From contig JAVJPW010000002.1 in the NCBI GenBank assembly GCA_040217575.1, forward strand, positions 868,001-932,000: a stretch of 64,000 nucleotides of DNA, in the 5' to 3' direction. The number at the start of each line of letters is the position of its first letter. The stretch's first letter is position 1. The translations under genes were made by a program, and so were the position numbers. This document shows positions 16,917 to 25,876 of the stretch, piece by piece. The DNA comes from Pacificispira sp040217575 (GTDB lineage Bacteria; Pseudomonadota; Alphaproteobacteria; UBA8366; Aestuariispiraceae). The notes beneath the pieces were generated by a model. It was not told the DNA's origin. It worked only from the letters and a program-made list of their open reading frames with translations, and made no database searches.

Positions 16917-17817
16917 AGATCATGATGTGGTCCGACTTCTCTTCGTCCATGAGGACCAGGTCGCGATGGTCGACGTCACCTTCTACCAGACTGCACTTGC
17001 AAGTCCCGCAGGTTCCGCTTTCACAGGAACTGACGGTGTTTACGCCGGCATCTCTCAGGGCTTCCAGGATCGATCGGTCGGCCGGTACCTCCACGGTCTT
17101 GCCTGACGACTTTACCGTGACGTTGAATGCCACATCATCGTCCCGGACGACGGACGTCGGGCTGAACTCCTCAAAGTGAACGCGACCATCGGGCCAATGG
17201 CCGGTCAGGGCCTTGATCTCTTCCATCAACCCTGCCGGGCCACAGCAATAGACATGTTCGGGGCCGGGCTTTTCGAGTACATCCCAAAAGTCATAGGCCT
17301 CGTCGATGTCGCCCTCATCATGATGTATCGTCGAATTGCTGAATGCCGCGACCTCTTCCAGATATGCTGTGTCCTCTGCCGTTCGTGTGCAGTAATAGAA
17401 TTCGAAGGGTTTCCCTTCTCTGGACAGGTGGCGAGCCATCGCGAGGATTGGGGTCACCCCAATCCCACCCGCGATCAAAATATACTTGGGTGCATCGGCA
17501 AGCTCGAAGTCATTCTCCGGCGCCTCGATGGAAAGTGTGGTTCCCTCCGTGGCATTGTCGTGCATAGACGCCGAACCACCGCGTGAGTCGCGCTCTCGTT
17601 TAACGGCGATGATGTAATGGCTGGGTGCATTGCCATCGTTCACCAGTGAGTATCGGCGCATCGCACCGCCCGGCGTTTCAACAGTGATGTGAGAGCCCGG
17701 CGAGAAGCTGGGAAGCTTCGTGCCATCCACAGGCATCAGCGTGAACTCGTCGATCTCAGGCGTGAGCTTTCGGCGCTTGTTTACCGTCAGCTTGATACGG
17801 TCACTGGGCGTTTCCAC
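16873..17817 (-). CDS. pht2: Phthalate-dioxygenase-type reductase (FMN, NADH, 2Fe-2S)
   Basis: The protein has the phthalate dioxygenase reductase order: flavin domain (RRYSLVNDG), NAD domain (ILIAGGIGVTPILAMARHL, then YCCGPAGLMEEIK) and a C-terminal plant-type ferredoxin with Cys265, 270, 273 and 301 (CESGTCGTCKC plus CVS). It passes electrons from NADH to the oxygenase encoded divergently. I place the start at GTG 17817 (314 residues) because AAGGGAG lies five bases before it; a TTG at 17841 would add eight residues that include that site. First gene of the minus-strand set. Confidence 0.88.
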   Translation of the reverse strand: METPSDRIKLTVNKRRKLTPEIDEFTLMPVDGTKLPSFSPGSHITVETPGGAMRRYSLVNDGNAPSHYIIAVKRERDSRGGSASMHDNATEGTTLSIEAPENDFELADAPKYILIAGGIGVTPILAMARHLSREGKPFEFYYCTRTAEDTAYLEEVAAFSNSTIHHDEGDIDEAYDFWDVLEKPGPEHVYCCGPAGLMEEIKALTGHWPDGRVHFEEFSPTSVVRDDDVAFNVTVKSSGKTVEVPADRSILEALRDAGVNTVSSCESGTCGTCKCSLVEGDVDHRDLVLMDEEKSDHIMICVSRAKSGDLTIDL

Positions 17818-17853
17818 GAAATCTCCCTTGTCAAAAGCCAAATTGTCATGTTA

Positions 17854-17880
17854 TTAGACATCTAAATATTAGAAATCTAA
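17854..17880. promoter_or_regulatory. Tandem palindromic operators TTAGANNTCTAA
   Basis: Two perfect dyads, TTAGACATCTAA (17854-17865) and TTAGAAATCTAA (17869-17880), lie 15 bp apart centre to centre in the 118-bp divergent region between the reductase and oxygenase genes. Identical 5-bp arms with a 2-bp spacer suggest a dimeric repressor or activator; the MarR protein at 14144-14701 is the nearest candidate. They are placed to control both operons together. Confidence 0.65.
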
Positions 17881-17935
17881 CATCCCGTCAAGGACGTTGG
17901 TCCTTAACTCGGATACGGATCGATGGGAGGAACAG

Positions 17936-19216
17936 ATGCTTTCGAAAGAAGAGAACGATCTTCTGACCCTGGTCGAGAACGATGCTCCGATGGGCACGCT
18001 TATGCGCCAGCATTGGGTTCCGGTTTGCTTGGTGGAAGAGGTCGATGAGCCGGACGGAACACCGATTCTCGTTGAAGCTATCGGTCGGCGCTATGTCTGT
18101 TTCAGAGACACGGACGGTCGCGTCGGGCTGCTGGACGAGCTCTGCCCGCATCGAAAAGCATCCCTTGTCTTCGGCCGGAACGAAGAATGCGGTCTTCGGT
18201 GCCTTTATCACGGTTGGAAATTCGACGTAGAGGGAAACTGCGTCTCCATGGCATCCGAGCCGGAAGGCTCGCCAATGATCAACAAGGTGAAGCATCGTTC
18301 CTATCCGGTCCAAGAGTGTGCTGGTTTCATCTGGGCGTGGCTGGATACGGAAAATGAGGCGCCTGATTTCATGCGGCCGGCATTTTCCCCAGACGACGAA
18401 ACGATGGTGTCGATCCTGAAGATGCGTATCCCCGCGAACTGGGCGCAGATCACCGAAGGGCAGATCGACAGCGCGCACTCATCTTCATTGCATTCGTCGG
18501 ACATGGTGCCTGCGCGGGTGCCAGGCGCCGCCGCTGATGATGCTTCCTGGTATCGACCGTCGACAGACAAGTCTCCCCGCATGCAGACGGAGCGAACCAG
18601 CTACGGCTTTCACTATGCGGCGATCCGTAAGCCGATAAAAAAAGCGGCCAGTCACAATTATCTGCGAATTACAGAATATATCGCACCGTTCACATCTCTT
18701 ATCCCGCCGAACAACAGCTACAACGTCGCGACCGTCATCGTGCCGATTGACGATGAAACAAGCCACTTCCACTTCATCGCATGGGGGGGTGTCGCCTGCC
18801 CGTCGACGGAACAATGGCGGAAGTTCACGCATACCCAAAAGGGCATCGACGTCGATGATCGTTGGGTTCCGAAACGCAACCTCGAAAACAAATTTTTGCA
18901 GGACCGCCAGGCTATGAAGCTCGGCAACTACACCGGTGTCCAGGGCATTCCCAATCAGGATTTGGTGATGTGGGTTTCCATGGGCCCTCGCGTAGACCGT
19001 TCTACCGATCTTCTCGGATCTTCCGATATCGCCGTGGTTGAGTTTCGCAAGCTGATGAGTGAGGCCGCGAAGGACGTCGCGGATGGGAAGCCGGCAATTG
19101 GCACGTCGGAGCCGAGAATGCCTTACGTCGAAATCTCGTCGAAAGAAGGCGTGTTCTCCAAAGAACAGGACTGGCGTGAATTGGGAACCGAACAAGCGGT
19201 GGAAGCGGCGGAATAG
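17936..19216 (+). CDS. pht3: Rieske oxygenase, phthalate 4,5-dioxygenase-type
   Basis: The 426-residue oxygenase has a Rieske centre at Cys70-His72 (CPHR) and Cys89-His92 (CLYH), and a mononuclear iron site in NWAQITEGQIDSAHSSSLH with Asp178, His181 and His186. The N-terminus MLSKEENDLLTLVENDAPMG is typical of phthalate 4,5-dioxygenase oxygenases and of the wider homotrimeric alpha-only group. It should cis-dihydroxylate an aromatic acid. The ATG at 17936 is preferred to an earlier GTG at 17897 because GGGAGG at 17925-17930 is well placed. Partner reductase, dehydrogenase and decarboxylase lie on the opposite strand. Confidence 0.88.
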   Translation: MLSKEENDLLTLVENDAPMGTLMRQHWVPVCLVEEVDEPDGTPILVEAIGRRYVCFRDTDGRVGLLDELCPHRKASLVFGRNEECGLRCLYHGWKFDVEGNCVSMASEPEGSPMINKVKHRSYPVQECAGFIWAWLDTENEAPDFMRPAFSPDDETMVSILKMRIPANWAQITEGQIDSAHSSSLHSSDMVPARVPGAAADDASWYRPSTDKSPRMQTERTSYGFHYAAIRKPIKKAASHNYLRITEYIAPFTSLIPPNNSYNVATVIVPIDDETSHFHFIAWGGVACPSTEQWRKFTHTQKGIDVDDRWVPKRNLENKFLQDRQAMKLGNYTGVQGIPNQDLVMWVSMGPRVDRSTDLLGSSDIAVVEFRKLMSEAAKDVADGKPAIGTSEPRMPYVEISSKEGVFSKEQDWRELGTEQAVEAAE

Positions 19217-19343
19217 GTTCTCGCAGGCTGGCGCGCGCGTAGAGAGGCGGATCGGAAAGAAAGGGCGCGATTAAAGCGCACCAAAGAATAACAGAAGTGC
19301 CGAAGAAGGCGCAGGCGTAAAGCCGATTGGATGGGAGGTGATT

Positions 19344-20825
19344 GTGTTGAGAGACGTACAAGAAACGTCAAGGGTTCAAATCCAGAACCTCCCGACGAGG
19401 CAGTTCGTCGGCGGCGAATGGCGCACGGGCAGTGGTGCGGATCGCGCTGTTTTCTCACCTTCTAGCGGAAACCAACTTGCTGTCGTGCCAGATGCCGGGT
19501 TCGACGATCTGGATGCGGCGGTAGCGGCAGCGACACAGGCGCAAGCTGCTTGGTATTCGATCGGGCCGGGTGCGCGGGCGGCCGCCTTGCGAGAGGCGGC
19601 AGCGCGCCTTCGCGATCATTCTGAAGAGCTTGCGCTGATCGATGCGTTCGACAGCGGCAATCCCGTCAGGGGCATGCGCTTCGACGTATCTCTCGCGGCG
19701 ACGCTAATCGACTATTTCGCTGGAATTGCGACAGAAGCCAAAGGGCAGACTATCCCTCAACGCGACGGCAAGCTGACATATGTTAAGCGGGAGCCGATGG
19801 GGGTCGTCGCCCGATTGGTCGCCTTCAATCACCCACTGCTGTTCGCCGCCGCAAAGATGGCGCCGCCGCTGGCGGCGGGGAATTCGGTCATCATCAAACC
19901 GTCCGAAGAGACGCCCCTTTCAGCACTCCGCATGGCGGAGATCGTTGAGGATGTTTTCCCGAAGGGGGTTCTTTCCGTCCTGTCGGGCGGGGTAGAACTC
20001 GGGAAAGCGATCTGTGCACATCCAGGAATCGCCGCTCTAGGGCTAATCGGAAGCGTCGGCACAGGAAAAGCAATTCTCAAAAGCGCCTCGGAAACCCTGA
20101 AACGGACGCAGCTGGAGTTGGGTGGTAAGAACGCGCTGATCATTTGCCCGGATGCGGACCCAGACGCTGCCATTGACGGCGCGGTCAAGGGAATGAACCT
20201 GGGGTGGACAGCCGGGCAGTCCTGTGGATCTACGAGCCGGATCCTGGTTCACAGCAGCCTGCATGACAAAGTTGTCGATGGAATAGCCTGCTCATTTGAA
20301 CGCGTTCGCCTTGGCGATCCGACGGATGAGGCAACGGAGATGGGGTGCCTCTCCTCTCGTCCACAATACAGCAAAGTCCTTGACCACATCGAGGTTGCGA
20401 TTTCGGAAGGAGCCGAACTACGGACCGGTGGCGATTGGTCAGGGGTTCCAGAGAACGGGTTCTTCGTCCCGCCGACATTGGTGACGGGCGTTACCCGGGA
20501 CATGAGAATTGCGCGTGAAGAGGTGTTTGGACCGGTCTTGGCTGTCATGGTTTGGCATGACGAAGACGAGATGCTCGACATCGTAAATGGTCTGGATGTG
20601 GGCCTTACAGCGTCTGTCTGGACCCAAAACCTCGACACGGCAATGCGCCTGACGGATCGCATCCGGACCGGATATGTCTGGGTCAACGATTCGAGTGACC
20701 ATTATCTCGGCGCACCGTTCGGTGGGGTGAAAAGCTCTGGTCATGGACGTGAGGAATGTCTGGACGAACTTCTGGCCTACACCGAACAGAAGACGGTCAC
20801 GATCGTTCCAAGAAATATCAACTAA
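19344..20825 (+). CDS. NAD(P)-dependent aldehyde dehydrogenase
   Basis: This aldehyde dehydrogenase (about 493 residues) has the general-base Glu in LELGGKNALI and the catalytic Cys in GQSCGSTSRI, plus the C-terminal GAPFGGVKSSGHGREE block. It lies 127 bp after the oxygenase and 26 bp before a TAXI binding-protein gene, so it is probably in the same operon. GGGAGG at 19333-19338 best fits a GTG start at 19344 (TTG 19347 and GTG 19338 are alternatives). It would oxidise an aldehyde made by the ThDP decarboxylase or from a side chain; substrate unknown. Confidence 0.85.
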   Translation: MLRDVQETSRVQIQNLPTRQFVGGEWRTGSGADRAVFSPSSGNQLAVVPDAGFDDLDAAVAAATQAQAAWYSIGPGARAAALREAAARLRDHSEELALIDAFDSGNPVRGMRFDVSLAATLIDYFAGIATEAKGQTIPQRDGKLTYVKREPMGVVARLVAFNHPLLFAAAKMAPPLAAGNSVIIKPSEETPLSALRMAEIVEDVFPKGVLSVLSGGVELGKAICAHPGIAALGLIGSVGTGKAILKSASETLKRTQLELGGKNALIICPDADPDAAIDGAVKGMNLGWTAGQSCGSTSRILVHSSLHDKVVDGIACSFERVRLGDPTDEATEMGCLSSRPQYSKVLDHIEVAISEGAELRTGGDWSGVPENGFFVPPTLVTGVTRDMRIAREEVFGPVLAVMVWHDEDEMLDIVNGLDVGLTASVWTQNLDTAMRLTDRIRTGYVWVNDSSDHYLGAPFGGVKSSGHGREECLDELLAYTEQKTVTIVPRNIN

Positions 20826-20851
20826 CCACAAATATGTACGGGAGAAACGTA

Positions 20852-21835
20852 ATGAGAATGAAGGCTTTAGCAATTGCGCTTTCGGTCGGTATGCTGGCGG
20901 GTACTGCCAATGCCGAACCGGTAAATCTAACACTGTCCGGCGGAAACCCTGGTGGCCTCTGGTCGCTTCTGGGCGCCGGCATGGATCAGGCCGCGAAAGC
21001 ATCTGATGCGGATTCGGTTATCACATATCAGGCGACGGGCGGCGGCTTCGCGAATATCGCACTACTCAGCACCAATAGCACAGACCTCGGCATGGTCCAC
21101 GATGCGGAAGTGCAGCTTGCGCTTACGGGGCAGGACCCGTTTTCAGCCCCGGTCGAAAACATGATGGCCATCGGCTACATGTACAATTGGGCGCCGATGC
21201 ATTTCTTCCTCGAACGCTCTGTTGCGGAAGAATACGGCATCGACAGCCTCGATGACATAGCTTCCTCTGGTGCACCAATCACGATCGGCATCAACCGGTC
21301 CGGTAACATCACCAGCAATGTTGCGGTTTTCATGCTGGCCCAAGCCGGTCTTGACGAAGATACCCTGAATGCGAATGGCGGCAGCTTCGTGCGGGCCGGC
21401 GCCAATGAGCAGGGCGACCTGATCCAGGACGGCCGCATCGATATGGCAACGAACGGTATATTCATCGGCCACTCGTCATTCAGGGCGATTGATGAAAATG
21501 TTGACGTCGTTCTGCTGGATATTCCAGCGGACGTCATCGCGGCGACGAATGAAGAGTTTGGCACTTCGAACTACACGATACCGGCCGGTAGCTATTCCAC
21601 CCAGGAAGCGGACGTCCAGACAATGGCTCTTGGGGCTATGGTTGTGACGACCGACGCCATGGATGACGCGACCGCGTACAGCGTCGCCAAGTCCTTCGTC
21701 GACAACATCGACTCGATCCGTGGCGTGCATGGCGCAATGGGCCAGCTCAGCGCTGAACTGATGGTAAGCCAGCGTGTTCTTCCCTTTCATCCGGGAGCAG
21801 AGCGCGCTTATCGTGAGGCAGGTTTGCTTCAATGA
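20852..21835 (+). CDS. TAXI-family TRAP transporter solute-binding protein
   Basis: The 327-residue protein starts with a Sec signal (MRMKALAIALSVGMLAGTANA) and continues NLTLSGGNPGGLWSLLGAGM, the TAXI-type opening. The ATG at 20852 is preceded by GGGAGA at 20840-20845; longer frames to 20756 run into the aldehyde dehydrogenase gene. It binds a small molecule in the periplasm for the fused permease encoded next, with ATGA overlap at 21832-21835. In context the ligand is probably the aromatic acid degraded by the oxygenase cluster. Confidence 0.88.
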   Translation: MRMKALAIALSVGMLAGTANAEPVNLTLSGGNPGGLWSLLGAGMDQAAKASDADSVITYQATGGGFANIALLSTNSTDLGMVHDAEVQLALTGQDPFSAPVENMMAIGYMYNWAPMHFFLERSVAEEYGIDSLDDIASSGAPITIGINRSGNITSNVAVFMLAQAGLDEDTLNANGGSFVRAGANEQGDLIQDGRIDMATNGIFIGHSSFRAIDENVDVVLLDIPADVIAATNEEFGTSNYTIPAGSYSTQEADVQTMALGAMVVTTDAMDDATAYSVAKSFVDNIDSIRGVHGAMGQLSAELMVSQRVLPFHPGAERAYREAGLLQ

Positions 21836-23763
21836 GGATATCGCTTCTCGCGACGGGTCGGCGGCGCGCCTTTAAGGGCGCGTCGCTTGTCCTGCTGACG
21901 ATCGTCGCCGCATTATTTGCGTGCTGGGTAGTCTACGCGAATATATTCGTCATTTCCGACCCATTGGTGCTCGGTATTCTGTTTGTTTCGAGCATCTATA
22001 CGATGCTGTTTCTTGTAATCGGCCATTCGCCACGGGCGTCGGATAAACCGACGATCCTTGATTGGGGTTTATCGGCGTTGAGCCTTAGCGCGGGCGTTTT
22101 CTTCTTTATCAATGCAAAAGACATTTCGGACCGTATTACGCTTCTGGATCCCTTCACTCCGGCGCAATTTTTCTTCGGCGCCTCTTTGCTGGCACTGACG
22201 ATTGAAGCCACGCGCAGGACGACGGGGCTTGGGCTGACCGCAGTTGTCGCCGCGTTTCTTTTGTACAATCAGTTTGGATATTTGCTGCCGCCGCCCTTCG
22301 GGCACGGCGTTTCTCAGTTCAGCTACTTGCTCGATATTCTGGTCTTCACAACGGATGGTTTGTTTGGTGTGCCCATCCTGGTGGTCGCAAGTTACGTGTT
22401 CCTGTTTGTATTGTTCGGCACGCTCCTGTCAAAGGCGGGGGGTGGCGACTTTTTCTTCAATTTGGCCGCTTCATTAACGGGCAAGACTGCCGGTGGTCCG
22501 GCAAAGGTTGCGATCGTCTCTTCCGGTCTCTATGGGACCATGTCCGGAAGTCCAACATCCGATGTTGTTGCGACGGGGTCGATTACCATCCCCATCATGC
22601 GCAAACTTGGATATTCAAAGAAATTTGCCGGTGCCGTGGAAGTCGCGGCATCGACCGGTGGAAGTGCGATGCCGCCGATTATGGGGTCCGCCGCCTTTAT
22701 CTTGGCGGAGTACACCGGCACGCCGTATCGCGATATCGTGATTGCGGCCGTAATTCCCGCATTGCTGTATTATCTGGGAGTCTTTCTGCAGGTTCACTTC
22801 CGATCGGTTCGATATGACTATCGACCCTACGAAGAAGATGTGCCGCCGCTTTGGGAAACGCTGAAGCAGGGCTGGCCATATCTGATTCCGATCGGAATCA
22901 TTATTGGCGTTCTTATTGCCGGATACTCCCCTGTCTTTACCGCCGGCGCAGGTGCACTGGCAGTTATCATTGCAAGTTTTTTCACGAAGCGAACTCGGAT
23001 GACACCTTGGCAAATTGTCGAGGGGCTGGCGGAGACAACTCTCCGAATCTTGCCGGTCGCCGGTGCATGTGCGGCTGCAGGTCTGGTGATCGGTGGGCTT
23101 TCAATGACAGGACTTGGAATGAAGTCCGCAAATCTCATCATTACGGTAACGGGTGATATTGAAATGCTCACCCTTGTCGTAGCAGCGGTTGTAACAATCA
23201 TTCTGGGGCTTGGGATGCCGACCCCGTCGGCATATATTTTGGCGGCGGTTCTGGTGGGCCCCGCTTTGGCAGCAATTGGCTATCCCACCTTCGAAAGCCA
23301 CATGTTCCTTCTTTACTTCGCAATCATGTCCGCACTTACCCCGCCGATTGCGGTTGCGGCATTGGCAGCGGCGGCCATTGCGGAAGAGGACCCGATTATC
23401 ATCGCTATCGGGGCGGTCAAACTGGCGACCGCAGGCTTTGCATTGCCGTTCGTGTTTTTGTGGAACCCAGGCATTCTTGGACTTGCCGATCCGCTACAAA
23501 CGTCGATGGCGATTGTGGGCGGCATATGCGCGGTATCGGCACTGGCTGTTTGCTTCGAATGGGTAAAATTGCCGGGAAGCAGGATGATGGTATGGCCTGC
23601 TCGTGTCGTGTTGATCGCTGCCGGTGTTGCGGCTGTGGCGCCAGATCCGATTGTTTCCACAGCCGGTATCGGCGCGTGCGTTGCGATTCTATCTATCGTC
23701 TACATGCGTTCTCGACGCCCTGATGAAAACAAGCCGGATAGAAAAGCTGTTCGGTCTGGTTGA
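21832..23763 (+). CDS. TRAP transporter fused permease (4TM-12TM), TAXI type
   Basis: The 643-residue protein joins the small (DctQ-like) and large (DctM-like) TRAP membrane subunits, the usual form in TAXI systems. The DctM part shows the family motifs LFGTLLSKAGGGDFFFNLA, SGSPTSDVVATGSITIP and the LGMPTPSAYILAAVLVGPAL repeat. It overlaps the binding-protein gene by 4 bp. Transport is sodium- or proton-driven in this family. Confidence 0.92.
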   Translation: MRISLLATGRRRAFKGASLVLLTIVAALFACWVVYANIFVISDPLVLGILFVSSIYTMLFLVIGHSPRASDKPTILDWGLSALSLSAGVFFFINAKDISDRITLLDPFTPAQFFFGASLLALTIEATRRTTGLGLTAVVAAFLLYNQFGYLLPPPFGHGVSQFSYLLDILVFTTDGLFGVPILVVASYVFLFVLFGTLLSKAGGGDFFFNLAASLTGKTAGGPAKVAIVSSGLYGTMSGSPTSDVVATGSITIPIMRKLGYSKKFAGAVEVAASTGGSAMPPIMGSAAFILAEYTGTPYRDIVIAAVIPALLYYLGVFLQVHFRSVRYDYRPYEEDVPPLWETLKQGWPYLIPIGIIIGVLIAGYSPVFTAGAGALAVIIASFFTKRTRMTPWQIVEGLAETTLRILPVAGACAAAGLVIGGLSMTGLGMKSANLIITVTGDIEMLTLVVAAVVTIILGLGMPTPSAYILAAVLVGPALAAIGYPTFESHMFLLYFAIMSALTPPIAVAALAAAAIAEEDPIIIAIGAVKLATAGFALPFVFLWNPGILGLADPLQTSMAIVGGICAVSALAVCFEWVKLPGSRMMVWPARVVLIAAGVAAVAPDPIVSTAGIGACVAILSIVYMRSRRPDENKPDRKAVRSG

Positions 23764-23914
23764 GGAATTCGGTTATTGCAATGGCCCTCTGACACCGAAT
23801 ATCGGGCGTTTTGGCAATGAATTTTCGGCTAACCGACAATTGTCGAGAAACACGTTTTTGGTTCGGGGCTCCCCTATAACAATTCTGTTGTATTCGGTAT
23901 CGTAAAAGACAAAC
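23764..23914. other. Convergent intergenic region with a 12-bp palindrome
   Basis: This 151-bp gap between the converging permease and SDR genes holds a perfect palindrome CGACAATTGTCG (23834-23845) and a CGGGGCTC ... GAGCCCCG inverted pair whose right arm runs into the SDR 3' end. Neither is followed by a convincing T-tract, so I do not call a terminator. No gene is visible. Confidence 0.4.
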
Positions 23915-24691
23915 CTAGAGCCCCGGCGTTGCCCCGCCGTCGACCGCAAATCCCACGCCCTGAATGTGGCGCGCGCGCGGTGAGCATAGGAACGCAACCG
24001 CTTCGGCTACATCTTCCGGCGTTCCCAACCGTCGGATGCCGGCGTCGGCACTGGCGCGGGCGCGCATTTCATCGACGCCGATCCCTTCCGCCTCCGCCTG
24101 CTGATTCAACAATGTCCCCATCCGGTCCGTTTCCGTCATTCCGGGATGCAGGATGTTCACATTGATGTCGTCCTTCAGGCCTTGCTTTGACAATGCCTTG
24201 CTGAAGTGTGCCAGTGCTGCATTGACGGCACCGCCGACCATAAAGTTTGCAGACGGGGTGAGGGCCGCACCGCCGCCAATGTTCACGACGGTTCCATGTG
24301 CATTCCTAAGGGCTGGCCACAGCGCACGGCAAAGGCGCACAGCACCGAAGAATTTAAGCGCGAACCCGTCCGTCCAGTCATCGATCGGCTGATCGGGGAA
24401 GGCACCGGCTTTTGTGGCGCCGGCACAATTGATTAGGATATCGAGCGCCGTCGGGGCCGCCGCTGCCGCCGTGTCACACCCAGCCTCAGTCGACAGGTCG
24501 GCAGCAACCGGATGAGCGGTACCGCCGTTCCCTTGGATGTCTGCTGCGATATTCTCCAACGCGGATTGAGATCGCGCGACCAGCGTGACGGCGCAGCCGC
24601 CTTCAGCCAACCGAAGAGCGATAGCTCTTCCGATGCCTTTGCTCGCCCCCGTTACCAGTGCCTTCTTTCCAGCAAAATCACCGTTCGGCAT
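23915..24691 (-). CDS. SDR-fold protein lacking the usual catalytic triad
   Basis: The 258-residue protein has the classical SDR cofactor site (TGASKGIGRAIA, residues 14-25) and the structural NCAG motif (88-91). The catalytic positions are changed: NIGGG (137-141) replaces the Ser strand, and Phe150 and Gly154 occupy the Tyr and Lys of YxxxK (SANFMVGGAVNAAL). Some SDR subfamilies have a GxxxN variant here, so it may use another mechanism or be non-catalytic. It overlaps the IclR regulator gene by 14 bp and is probably co-transcribed with it. Confidence 0.82.
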   Translation of the reverse strand: MPNGDFAGKKALVTGASKGIGRAIALRLAEGGCAVTLVARSQSALENIAADIQGNGGTAHPVAADLSTEAGCDTAAAAAPTALDILINCAGATKAGAFPDQPIDDWTDGFALKFFGAVRLCRALWPALRNAHGTVVNIGGGAALTPSANFMVGGAVNAALAHFSKALSKQGLKDDINVNILHPGMTETDRMGTLLNQQAEAEGIGVDEMRARASADAGIRRLGTPEDVAEAVAFLCSPRARHIQGVGFAVDGGATPGL

Positions 24692-25547
24692 GAGTGCGGG
24701 GTCCCTTCTTTTGTTTATCTCCGGCCGTAGGGCCGCTTTCTTTTGGCTCGACGGCCCCGGGTCGGAAACCGAATTCTTCGGACAGCTCCGCCGCGATGGA
24801 CCGTGTGACCGATGTATATTCGGCCATGTCCGTCAGCGACATGCGCCAAACGGGTCCAGAAAAGCCGATGGCCCCGATCACCTTACCCGTGTAATCGCGA
24901 ACCGTGGCCGCCATGCAACGAACCTCGGCGTTGAATTCGCAATCGTCGAAGGCGATTCCATCGCGCCGTGCCTTTTCCACCTGGATGCGCAGTTCCTGAT
25001 GATCCTTCAATGTGGATGGTGTGAAAGGCTCGAACACAATGTCCCTTGTATGGTCTTCGTAGTCTTCGGGCGTGAGACCGGACAGAAGTGCCTTGCCGAT
25101 CGCCGTGCAATAGACCGGGCGTAGCGTACCGGCACGCTCCGTTATCTGAAGGGCGTTTGGGCCGACGTGTCGTGATAGGATCAGGGCATGCCTGCGTTCC
25201 CATATGGCGAAGTGGGTCGCTTCGCCCGTTGCCTCCGCCAAGCGAGCCAGAAACGGCGTCGCGGTGGCACATATTTCCGATTCATCCAGACAGGCCGAGG
25301 CCAATTGGAAGATGCCGCGGCCCATCCGATAGCGCTTGTCTTCGGGGCCGGTGCGTAAATAGCCAAGCGATACCATAGTCCGGGTGAGGTGATAGAGCGT
25401 GCTGGTATGCAGGTCTAATGAGCGGCTCAATTCCGACAAGGTTATTCCCTTGCGATGACGGCCAACTTCCTCAAGTACCGCAAAGGCTCGCTCAAGCGAT
25501 TGCAGGCGGCTTTCCTTACGCTCTTCTTTTTTCAAATCCTCGGTCAC
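24678..25547 (-). CDS. IclR-family transcriptional regulator
   Basis: The 289-residue protein has an N-terminal winged helix (QSLERAFAVLEEVG, then LSELSRSLDLHTSTLYHLTRTM) and the IclR effector domain (VYCTAIGKALLSGL, GIAFDDCEFNAEVRCMAATV). The start is a GTG at 25547 preceded by AAGGA at six bases. It is divergent from the TTT transporter operon at 25877, so regulation of that operon by an aromatic or organic-acid ligand is likely. Confidence 0.9.
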   Translation of the reverse strand: MTEDLKKEERKESRLQSLERAFAVLEEVGRHRKGITLSELSRSLDLHTSTLYHLTRTMVSLGYLRTGPEDKRYRMGRGIFQLASACLDESEICATATPFLARLAEATGEATHFAIWERRHALILSRHVGPNALQITERAGTLRPVYCTAIGKALLSGLTPEDYEDHTRDIVFEPFTPSTLKDHQELRIQVEKARRDGIAFDDCEFNAEVRCMAATVRDYTGKVIGAIGFSGPVWRMSLTDMAEYTSVTRSIAAELSEEFGFRPGAVEPKESGPTAGDKQKKGPRTHAER

Positions 25548-25876
25548 AGCAGTTCCTTTCTCGATTTGGAAAACATATCCCGTAATTTGAGAAAATCAAC
25601 CAACTGATGTCAGAGAGTGCATTTTTGACGGAAATGTTGAGATGAAAGGTCGATCAGGCAAAGAATCGAGTCCAGTTTTCACAAAAGAAAGCAGAGACTT
25701 TTTCGTAAAAATGGGCGACTGTACAGAAAGTTTCTCACATATAGAGAAAAGAGTGCGGAAATAGAAAAAACCAATTGACGTGTATTTCGCCTGTCGCATA
25801 GCGTCATCGCCACGAGCGGGAAAACCGCGCTGGGTGCGCCGAAACGGCCTGCCTGAACAAACATAGGGAGGACCTT
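25548..25876. promoter_or_regulatory. AT-rich divergent promoter region, IclR / TTT operon
   Basis: No gene is visible in these 329 bp, which are AT-rich and A-tract-rich. A weak sigma-70-like pair, TTGACG (25775-25780) with CATAGC 16 bases downstream, precedes the binding-protein gene, and GGGAGG lies just before its ATG at 25877. I see no clean dyad that would mark the IclR operator. Confidence 0.4.

Noticed and set aside
19371..19400. TΨC-arm-like GGTTCAAATCC
   Set aside because: No matching acceptor, D or anticodon stems; the bases lie inside the aldehyde dehydrogenase coding region.
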